A DNA stretch of 64,000 nucleotides from Cercozoa sp. M6MM (lineage: Eukaryota > Endomyxa: Ascetosporea): the NCBI GenBank assembly GCA_040357565.1, contig JBDODJ010000002.1; one strand, given 5' to 3'. The stretch's first letter is position 1. Each line of letters opens with the position of its first letter. Shown piece by piece: positions 1 through 9,470 of this stretch. Below the pieces are notes generated by a model. That model was not told the origin of the DNA and ran no database searches. It saw only the letters and a program-made list of their open reading frames with translations. The position numbers and the translations under genes are program-made.

Positions 1-490
1 TTGTATTGTGTGTCGTTTTATTGTATGATGTTACATTGTATGATGTTACATTGTATGATGTTACATTGTATGATGATACATTGCATGATGTTACATTGCA
101 TGATGTTACATTGCATGATGTTACATTGCATGATGTTACATTGCATGATGTTGCATTGCATGATGTTGCATTGCATGATGTTGCATTGCATGATGTTACA
201 TTATGATGTTGCATTGCATGATGTTACATTGTATGATGTTGCATTGCATGATGTTACATTGTATGATGTTACATTGTATGATGTTACATTGTATGATGTT
301 ACATNNNNNNNNNNATTGTATGATGTTACATTGTATGATGTTACATTGTATGATGTTACATGATGTTGCATTGCTTGATGTTGCATGATGTTGTATGATG
401 TTGCATTTTATATATTGCCGTATTGCATGATGTTGCGTTGCATGATTGCATGATGTTGCATTTATATGATTTTACATTGTTTGATGTTTG
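1..490. repeat. 15-bp tandem repeat array
   Basis: About 30 head-to-tail copies of a 15-base unit, typically TTACATTGTATGATG, with a second subtype carrying GCA in place of GTA or TTG in place of TTA. A 10-base N gap sits at 305-314, so the copy number is uncertain. The array decays after about 370 into irregular copies. A 15-base period keeps a reading frame open, giving a repetitive translation in every frame; that is a by-product of the repeat and not evidence of a gene. Confidence 0.95.
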
Positions 491-1300
491 ATCGACGTGT
501 GATTTTGTTTTGTCTTGTGTTCTGTGTGGCTTGTTGTTTTTGTTTGTTATGTTGGATTTGCTGAAGTCTTTTGATGCACCACAGGTTTTCATTGCTGGGG
601 CTGCTGCCATTTCTGCAAGGAGTGGTACCTTCTGTTCTTGTTTTCGTCAGGTTGATAGGATGTTCCACGTGGCCAACTTCCATCAGAGTACGTGTGTGTG
701 TGATGATAGCCACAAAACGAGTGTCTGGGAGACACTGAGTACGTACTCGACGGTACGCCTCATTGTTTGTTGTTTTGTTGTTGTTCTTTGTTCATTGTCG
801 TACTGATGTTCCTTATTTTCATGTAGTTGTTGTATATCTTGTGTCCTCTTCTAATCGTGTTGTTTGATAGCAATTTTGTTGTTGCATATTGCTCTTGTTT
901 TTTGTGTTGTTGTTGTAAATTTAATGTTATGTATTTATTGCATGCATTGTTTGTTGTTGGTTGTGTGTTGCATTTTATGTTATGTATATGTAGTGTTTCT
1001 TGTTGTTGTATCTTGTATGTTATGTATTCTATATGTATTGTTGTTGTGTTGTATTGTCTGTTATTATTGTTGTGTTGTATTGTCTGTTATTATTGTTGTG
1101 TTGTCTGTTTTTTAAATGCTGTTGTCTTGTATTGTATCGGATTGTACGATGTGTATTGTACGATATTGTACGATGTCTATTGTATTGTACGATGTATATT
1201 GTATTGTATGATGTATATTGTATTGTACGATGTATATTTTATTGTAGCGTACGGTGTATGTCTTATGTTGTTGTCTTGATAATTCTGGTGTTTCTTATGT
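491..1300. other. T/G-rich low-complexity stretch without a supported gene
   Basis: Strongly T/G-biased sequence with runs of TTGTTGTTG. Between about 1130 and 1260 there are loose repeats of TGTATTGTACGATG, related in style to the array at the left edge. An exon of the downstream gene may lie around 580-700, where the composition becomes normal and a pyrimidine tract plus AG precedes an open stretch, but I could not tie it to the gene. Confidence 0.6.
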
Positions 1301-1389
1301 ATAGGGCAAGAACAAGCGATGCATCGAAGAGTACTTTTTTAAAAATATACTTCTTTGACACATATTTCTTTTTCTGTTACTATCGACTG

Positions 1390-3313
1390 CCCCTGTTTAG
1401 ATATGAGCAGTGTGAGTCGCTGCGCGAGCAGATTCATGAAGTCGTGCGCCGTTTTTGCGAGCGACACGAGCTTCCCCGTGGAGTGGGTCTGAACCACGAA
1501 CTGCGCCCACAGCTCGATGAAGGTAGCACCATGTTCAATTCTCTTGCCTCTGTCATAACTTCCTCCTTGCTCTTTTGCTTTACCTATTCCCCTTTTCTAC
1601 TGGTAGAACTAAAGGTGCTGCGTTGTGACCCAAGTCGGTGCAAGCTTGGCATCCGCCATGCCCCGAACGGTTTCGAGTTCGGCATCGGCTGCGTGCTATG
1701 CAACGACGCCAAGGTGTGTTTTACCATCCTTTTTACCGCGTTGGGGCTTTGATCATTTTTCATCCGTTTACTCCTTTCTCATTTAGGAAAGTGATCGCAA
1801 CGAGGCTGCGCGCGCACAGGCTAAACTGCAGATTCTGTATTATTTCTGCTTCTTTGTTTTTTTAAAATGATGCTGACTTGCCCTTCCGGTGCAGCCGACG
1901 AATCGGGCAGGTTCGCAGTGCGATTGCGCGCGTTGAAAGTGATCCCTGGAATATCACGTTGGAGCAGTGTGTATGTTGCTCTTCACGAGACCGTTCTCAT
2001 TCCGCCACCCCCCCCCCCCCCCCATTACCTCTGATACCTCCATGTCTTGGGCAGGAGGCATCGCCGACGTCGTCGATATGCGAGAGCAGCGAGGAGGAAA
2101 GTCGTAGTCCCTGCGAAAGATCAATCCGCTTTGCGGTCCCGGCGGACGCCCCGCTCATGGGCATTGGTACAAGCGAGTTTAAAGGAGGATGCTCAAAAGG
2201 GATGTCCAGCAAGGGATTAAAACATAGGACCGCCACCGCATGGCGTTCTGTTCTTTTTGGGTGCCGTTCTGCATCGCATCACGCGCGCGCAGCATCGAGA
2301 ACTCGGGTACCCACCGTTCTCTTAACCACTGTAATTCCCTGCTAACTCGTGCTTCAGGGCCGAGGAAGACGGAGACGAGAGTGAGGCGGATAGGTCGATG
2401 CACAGCGAACAAAAGTGGATCAATCCGGCGCTGCCCGACATGGAGATTTGCCGTAGCTTGCCTCTCCTCTTGCCCTTTGCCTTTTATCTCCTCATTCCTT
2501 ACCGTCCACCGTACAGAGGTGAAAGCGTCGTCGCTCATGGCAGACAGTGCAGAGTCGTACGCCGTGCTTGGACGGTGTTTACCTCTCTATCTTAAGGTGC
2601 TTCTGCACAGTGTTAGCCTTCTTGTAACACAGCAAGTCGGTCCGTTGTGTGACAAAGTCGCAACTCGCCGCGCACTTTTCGGTATATGTATTGGCACCTG
2701 ACAGATGGTAACATGAAATGAACTGCCACAGGTCGAACTACATGCCGAGTCGGAGCTGTTTGTGCGGCCGACACATTATCTGTTGCGGTATCTTCGCCTC
2801 GTTTGCACCCTTCTGTACTCGGACGTTGTTCTTTTACATCCAGGCACTACGATACGTGGGACACGGAGGCCGTGCGCAACTGGCAGCTTGAAGCGTCGCT
2901 GCAGGTGCCCGCATCGTCACTTGATCGATCAAATGATCAGACCGACCGGCCAGATGATCAGAGTGATCGGTCAGATGATCGGAAGGAACAGGAGGAGGAG
3001 CAGGAGACTCGGTGGTTGCGACTCAGTCGGCATGAGGACGACGCGCGCATTTGCAGCAAGGGACAGTGGTATCACTTCCTCACCTTTTCTGCTGTGACTT
3101 ACTTACCCCCCCCCCCCAGGGCGATCTTTAAGCTGCCAGAGTTGCCGGCGGGCGCGTGCTTTAATCGCTTCCGCGTGCGGCAAACGGGACACAACAGCAA
3201 CGGACACAAGTACCTCGCCCTGTCCGGGTACAAACAACCCGGCCTATCTGTATGTTTTGGAGGGCGTGTATTACCAAATGTATGTTTTGGAGGCTGGTAT
3301 GTACGTGTGTGCG

Positions 3314-3354
<41 letters not shown>

Positions 3355-6300
3355 GTGTGTGTGTAGATTTGAGTTGTTTGGTGACTTGTCGACGTCGCTC
3401 GGCGCAGACGCTGTTGATACGTTTGAGCGGTTTGCCCCCTACAACCCCGCTACCCCATATTAAACCCTGAAGCCAATGTTCCCTGTTATCTTGCGTGTGC
3501 GCAGTGCGATGGCAAAGCAAGGCGTTGAACTGAAGGAGGAGAAACGGCATTTCTTTGCACAGCGTGCGTTTCTCGCGTTTAGTCGTTGATTTTTGTTGTT
3601 ATTATTGTGTTGTTGTTTCGTGAAAACACAGTGCGCGAGAACTACCGACACGCCAACTGCAGTCTCGCCATTGATGCTACGTACTCAACTCTTATTTCTT
3701 GTCTCAATTTATTGACTCCGACCCCTTTGCTTTTGCAGGGCGACGCGATTAAATGACATCTCAAAACGCATTCATGAGGTATCACGCCGAAGTTACTCCC
3801 TTTTAATCCCTGCCACGATTTGCTCCCTACTTATAGGCCAATGGCGCGTTATACTTCCTTGGCACTCGTGGTCGCACTTCGCAGTGGGGTAGCCTTTTGT
3901 TCCTCTTTATCTCCCCTCTCTCTCTCTCTACCTTATCCATGTACAGAGAACCCGGCGCTGCAGCGACGCTCGCCGTTTTCTGTCCAGGTAGGTCCCTGCC
4001 CCCTTTTATCCTATGGTTTACCCACTTGTCCTCCAGGTTCGATCGTCACCACTGATGTCAAATTCGGTGAAACCGGAGGCGCTGTGTGGTCTCAAACTCG
4101 TGCGATGTGTCACCAAGAGTTGTGAAAATGTATCCCATTTTACCTTTTCCCGTTGTGTTTATCACCCCCTATGGGTGTCTTTTTGACTGCTTGTTGTCCT
4201 GCAGCCGTGGATCTCGGTCGACTTGCGAGACAAGTACCTCGTGTGCACACACTACGCGTTGCGGTAGCCCCTCCCCCTCCCCGTCTCTATTTCATCGGCT
4301 TACCTTTTTGTCCTCGGACAGGCACTACTCGTCGTGGGACATTGAGGCCGTGCGGAGTTGGCGTCTTGAAGGCAGCAACGACGGTGCGCACTTTGAGACG
4401 CTCGATGAACGACAGAACGATGAGACGCTGCATCAGCGGGTACATGGCGCTTTACCCCCCCCCCCCCCTCCTCTGCCCTTTTCACCTTCGTGCACAGGGT
4501 CAAATGGCCGTGTTTGAAGTGCCGCCTGGCAAGGGTAGTAGTTTGCCTCGTGTTGATGTCTTCGACCCCTCCCTGTTATCCTGTTGACCCGTGTACAGAC
4601 CGACGAATGTACCGCGTGTTCCGTGTGCGTATGACGGGGCCCAACAGCAATGCGCACATGTACCTCGCCTTGTCCGGGTAGGCCGCTGTTTACCTTCTAG
4701 TGTTTTTACCCCCACTTTGCCCGTTACCCCCCTGTCACCCTCGGGTAGGATTGAGTTGTTCGGCGAGCTGCTAGTGGCGCCGGCGCTGTCGCTCGAGGCG
4801 ACTGCGGCTTCCGCGCGGACGTTTGGCGTCCCGGCGCATGCGAGCAAGGCTGTCGGACCGGGAGCTGGCGCCGTCGCCGATTCGGCGCAATTGACGCTGC
4901 GACCGTCGCCGGACTACTGCAACAGTGCCCTATTGATGTTTTTTTGGTATCCGCGTGGAAGGTTTATCTGTGATATGTGCTGTGTAGGTGCGCCGAGCGA
5001 GATGCCATGCGGTTTGTTGCATNNNNNNNNNNCCCCCCCCCCCCATTCTCTCTCTGGGCAGGTGCGATGTGTCACGCGGAGTAGCGAGCAGCAGTGGCTT
5101 GCCGTTGCGTTGCAGCATGGTTTCACTCCCTCTTGTCTCTCTTTCGGTCCTCCCTCCTCTCCTTACCCTTGTTTTTGTACAGGAGTGTCGCTGCGCGTGT
5201 CGCACTACCTGCTGAGGCACTACTCATCGTGGGACACGGAGGCACTGCGCAATTGGGTCCTCGAGGGCAGCTATGACGGACAGCTGTGGTACAAAGATGC
5301 ATGGTAGGGAAGGTGTGTGGATATAGGAGCTGCTTGCAGGCATGTGATTCGACAGCACACGAACGACATTGCTCTGACACGACGTGGCCAGTGGCACGTG
5401 TGGCCTGTGTCTTCAGGTGCTCCATTGATCCTCTTATTGCCTTTCCCACCCCCCATAACCCTCTTAAACAGACCAGTACTACCGGCACTTCCGCGTGCGG
5501 CAGACGGGTCGCAACAGCAACAACCATTTGTTCTTGGCGCTGTCGGGACTCGAGGTGCGTTGTGTGCCCTGTGTTTTCGTAAGCCCCTTTCCCCCGCTTT
5601 ACTCCCATTGTGCAGCTGTTCGGCTCGGTGCGTGTGCCAGGCTACGCACCGGACAAACAAAGGACACCATCAGCCTCGCCAGCGGCGGTAGCACCGTCAT
5701 TGTCCGCGTCATTTGGCGCACAATCTCCAGTGTCACCGGTGGCACAACCCTCGGTGTCGCAACCGTCAGTATCAGTGGCACAACCATCAGCGCAACCGTC
5801 ATCGACCCAGGCACTCGTCGCACAGGTAGATGCGCCTGTCGTTACTGGTCACATTTACCCTTTGCCTTATTAACCCCTCAACAGCTGGCGGCGGAGGAGC
5901 GCGCGCGTCTGCTGCAGCAGCTGCGGCACGGCGGCGACTTTGTGTGCGCGCGGCCGGCGCAGTCGGCACAGGTTTCTTCGTTCGGCGAGTGTGCGTTTCT
6001 ATCCACTATTCCTGTTTATTTTTCCCCACCCGTACCCTCCCTTGGCGCAGCCGGTGTGCTGTACACACTCGGAACGCAATTCCGCACAGCACAATGGACG
6101 AACCCGGCCACACGCAATGATGTCTTCGGCATTGACGGTGAGTCTCGTGACTGATTAATCCGTGTGATCTGTGTGATCAAGTTGGTGCGTGTATGCACAG
6201 TTCAAAGCACTCCGCTGAGTGCCAATTCGCTCCCGGTGACGGCTGTCGCTGGTTTTGCCTATTTACCTCCATTTGCCCTCTTTTAGCCTATGCTATGCTC

Positions 6301-6585
6301 ACAGGAAGAGAGGCCGTGCGCTGTGTGCTCAAGACGCGTGACAACAATTATTTTGTCATCGATCTCAAAAAGTACCGCCCGTTTTGTTGCCCCTTTATCC
6401 TGACCCCTCCCTTGTGTGCGCGCAGCTTTGCCGTGCAGGTGTCGCACTACGCCTTGCAGCACTACACGTCGCACGATGGCGAGGCGCTGCGTAACTGGGT
6501 CCTTGAAGGCAGCACCGACGGACAGCGCTGGTATGATGCCTCCTCCCTCCCTCTTTGTCTTCTGTCCGTCTACGTGTGAATGCGG

Positions 6586-6671
<86 letters not shown>

Positions 6672-7133
6672 GACGATGTTGCGGGAGCACCGACACGATG
6701 TGACGCTGCGACGCAAGGGACAGATCTGCTTGTACTGCCTGTTTACCTATCCCCCCGCAACACACATACAAACCCTTTTCCTTGTGTGTATTATCCTGGG
6801 CCTGTAGCTGGTCGATCATGTCGCGCTCGCAAGCCTTCCGTTTCTTGCGACTGCGGCAGTGCGGACTCAACAGCAATGGCCACCGGTACGTTCTACTGCC
6901 GCTCTGCGTTTCCCTTTATGTTTACTCCCTCCCGTTCTGGACAGCTTCCTCGCTTGCAGTGGCATTGAGTTCTACGGCCGTCTTTTCTCGGTTGCCAGTG
7001 TACCATGAGACTTGCCCTGTGTTACCACTGTCCTTGTTATCATACTTCTGTTACTACTAGATCGGGCCGAACGGTGAGTTGCCACAACAACGGCGACAGC
7101 AAGCTGTACCGGCGCCTGTGCTGCCGCAGCACT
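1390..7133 (+). CDS. Multi-exon protein with four F5/8C-like (galactose-binding fold) modules
   Basis: Four copies of a module of about 200 residues are spread over many small exons. Each copy contains the motifs LGT..(G/F)RT.QW.NP, then a stretch ending near ASS, then HY.LRHYSSWDTEALRNW.LEGS.DG, then FRVRQTG.NSN.H.YLALSG(I/L)ELFG. The last two motifs lie at about 2840-3390, 4318-4770, 5183-5640 and 6424-6990. This pattern is the discoidin/F5-8C-like domain found in eukaryotic BTB, HECT and kelch-type ubiquitin-pathway proteins, where it acts as a binding module. No catalytic domain is visible. Copy 1 carries an Asp/Arg/Ser/Gln-rich insertion (about 2920-3000). A Ser/Pro/Gln-rich linker follows copy 3 (5660-5830), and a helical exon with LAAEERARLLQQL sits at 5884-5970. 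An N-terminal region with Cys pairs (1400-1720) is unassigned. The start is not resolved. A 10-base gap (5023-5032) may hide part of copy 3. The end is the stop after an exon at 7060-7133. Confidence 0.72.
3304..3364 (+). repeat. (GT)n microsatellite inside an intron, reaching the 3' splice site
   Basis: The GT-dinucleotide run ends directly in TAG, followed by the exon encoding FELFGDL of galactose-binding module 1. The repeat therefore occupies the place of the intron's pyrimidine tract. Confidence 0.9.
6584..6671 (+). repeat. (TG)n microsatellite inside an intron, reaching the 3' splice site
   Basis: An almost pure TG run of about 80 bases ends in TGCAG. It is followed by the exon encoding TMLREHRHDVTLRRKGQ of module 4. 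It sits at a different position within the module from the GT run at 3304, so it arose independently. Confidence 0.9.
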
Positions 7134-7446
7134 GACGTGACGTGCCGTGTTGCCCGCATTGCACTTCCACACAATCTATTGGCGGTCAAAAATGACGATG
7201 CCGCGGCGCGTTCCCACCGGCACCTTTGCTTTTAAAGTACCGCTTTGTGGTACATCCTACGCTTCTGTACGTACACTAACATTGACGGTAAAATAGACAT
7301 CGATGAGTAAAATAGATGAACTCCACGTCGAGCCGAGCAAAAAAACAGTGCCTCGCCCAACAGAAATTTAGATATACCAGTAGCTCTGACGGTACGCACC
7401 TGTAGTGCACACACCACCAGGCAGAGTTTAGCGCTACTGGCAGCAG

Positions 7447-8777
7447 ATGGAGCTGGTCGAGGTGGTACGAGACTTTGCGCTCGATGCGGAAGTGCCCGTG
7501 TACAACGAGGACGAGGTGGCACCAGTCTTTCGCGTCCCAGTTCCCTCGTTTTGGGTTTTACTGTGTTGTATGTGCAGATTGATCCTCTCGTGTTTCTGCG
7601 AGAGCACGTGATGCGCAACCGTCCGGCGATTCTGAAGTCATGACACTGACATAATTCTCCTCGCGTGTGCGTATATCTGTTGTGTGTAGATGCAAGGCCG
7701 AGAGGTATCCCTGTCTGTCACGGTGGTCGTCGCTGGATGCGGTGGCGCAGCGGTTGGGTGATACGCCGCTGACGGTTTGTGTGACACCCAACGGTCGCGC
7801 CGATGCCGTGACGGTGGTCAACAAGACTGATGGTGTCAGGGACCCTGACGGTGACTCCGATGACACTGAGAAGATGTTTCTGGAACCGCAGGAGATCACA
7901 ATGACATACGGCGACCTTGTAAACATCCTCAAAGCGCAGTTCCACAACGAAGACAACAACAGCAACGATGCCGATGGCAACAACGACGTCTATTACTACC
8001 AAAAGCAGAACGACTGTCTGCGACAAGAGTGTCCCGCGCTGCTGCAGGATGTGCCGGAATCGGTCGATTGGTTCCAAAAACGTAGCTGCCTCGTCAATTC
8101 CTTCCTTCCTTCCTGCTTGATATCGGTACAGGTACATGTGTCAGTGCTCGGTTGTCCGCCGGATGCCGTTAATCTGTGGACTGGTTTGTCTCTGCTTCCG
8201 CTTTCCAGTTTGTTTGTGTAGTATGTATGCGATATGGGGTTCGGTGGCAAAACGCAGGAGGTAAGCACACGGTGACAAGTTGCCACCAGGACTTCTACGA
8301 AAACCTCATGCTCGTCGTCAGAGGACAGAAGCACCTGCTGCTCATGCCACCGCAGTGTTTGCCTGTAGCATGCCTCTTCTCCCAGGTTGCTTACTATCCC
8401 TGTTGAATCGAACTGCCTCTATGGTACAGTGGCTACGCAAGCGCGAGTACCCGTGTGGCCGTTGGGACAAACAGTCCGATGGCACTTGGACCGTGCGGCG
8501 CGACCCAGACAATCAACGCGTCGAGTGGATCGACTTGGACGCAGCGCAGTGGCACGGCCTGCACGTGCGACGCGTCACCCTATCACCAGGCGACATGCTG
8601 TACCTGCCGGCTATGTGGTACCATCGCGTCGAACAGTCCTCAGGCGACGAGGGTGCCACTGTGGCCGTCAACTGGTGGCACGACATGGACTTCTTGACGC
8701 CTAACTATGTCTCACACCGCTTCTTGGAGCACCTAGTGCCCTGTATCGACACCAACGACACTTGTGCTGCGACGTAG
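7447..8777 (+). CDS. JMJD7: JMJD7-type JmjC (Fe(II)/2-oxoglutarate) lysyl hydroxylase
   Basis: Known family role: JMJD7 hydroxylates a lysine in the TRAFAC GTPases DRG1/DRG2 using Fe(II), O2 and 2-oxoglutarate. Exon translations line up along the whole family. They run from MELVEVVRDFALDAEVPVY to DPLVFLREHVMRNRPAILK (7580-7638), RWSSLDAVAQRLGDTPLTV and FLEPQEITMTYGDLVNIL (7690-8090), then the cupin core. The metal ligands are visible as H-x-D in TSCHQDFYENLMLV (8275-8320) and the distal His in LPAMWYHRVEQS (8605-8640); the next strand reads TVAVNWWHDMDF. Length, about 330 residues, is near the family size. Odd points are an Asp/Asn-rich insertion around 7935-7990 and a long loop before the distal His. 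The start is the ATG directly after an in-frame upstream region with stops. It lies 314 bases after the preceding gene on the same strand. Confidence 0.88.
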
Positions 8778-9470
8778 TTACGTTAGCTACACGCACCAGC
8801 GGGCCCGGTCGGATACGTACTAGGTAACTTTGGTAGCGCTTCTAATCCAATTTGCACATAACGCAAACAAGTCCAAGTATGTTACGGTAAGGAAACCAAT
8901 AACTAAGGTATTGAAGACTACTAAATAAAGGAAGTAACACGTCAGTTAGAATGGCGTCGATGCGGAGGATTAGAAGACATACACTTGTAAATTTAGAAAA
9001 GGTCGTCGAAAGCTCGAAGGCTTGTTGATGGCAATGAAAAGAAAACAGCCCAAGCACTGCAGTCAAAGTGCGTGAGCTGTAGAAAGCTTGACCCAAGCTA
9101 GGAAGTCAGGCCTAGCAAAACAAATCCTATTCTATTAACCATACTGGTTCAGATTTGATCGTCCGCGCTGACGAGTAGTCAGATGACAACTTGACTGGTT
9201 GAGAAACGCTATGCCGTAACAAGTACTACTGTACCGTACTCCGGGTATTCGACTGCACTAGTCAATCAATACACATATGGTACGGTCCTGTTGCCGACGT
9301 GTCCGCTCCGAGTACAAAACGTAACATTCACTTCCGTTTTCGTTTTAGTCGAATGACGACAAAAGCGACTTGCGGAACGCGTGGCTCACCGAGTGCAGCA
9401 TCAGACGCGTCGCCGACACGCCGGCCAGTAGCATAAATCCTAGTCAATCAATACGCATATGGTAGCAGTA
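8778..9470. other. Intergenic region with two repeat families, no gene seen
   Basis: This region lies between the JMJD7-like stop and the convergent membrane-protein gene. It holds one copy of a dispersed repeat (about 8865-9222) and a pair of 25-base direct repeats at 9258-9282 and 9440-9464. No open reading frame here has coding character. Confidence 0.7.
8865..9222 (+). repeat. Dispersed repeat, copy A (3'-flank element)
   Basis: Roughly 90 percent identical by eye to 55260-55656. It shares blocks such as GGAAGTAACACGTCAGTTAG, GCTCGAAGGCTTGTTGATGG and GTCAAAGTGCGTGAGCTGTA, and a long block ending in GAGAAACGCTATGCCGTAAC. The first block directly follows AATAAA at 8924-8929, a possible polyadenylation signal for the upstream gene. 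Copy B carries an extra segment of about 55 bases (about 55490-55545) that copy A lacks. Confidence 0.92.

Noticed and set aside
1..388. Long repetitive open frames on both strands over the 15-base tandem repeat
   Set aside because: They arise from a repeat whose length is a multiple of three and have no non-repetitive coding sequence, start context or splice structure.
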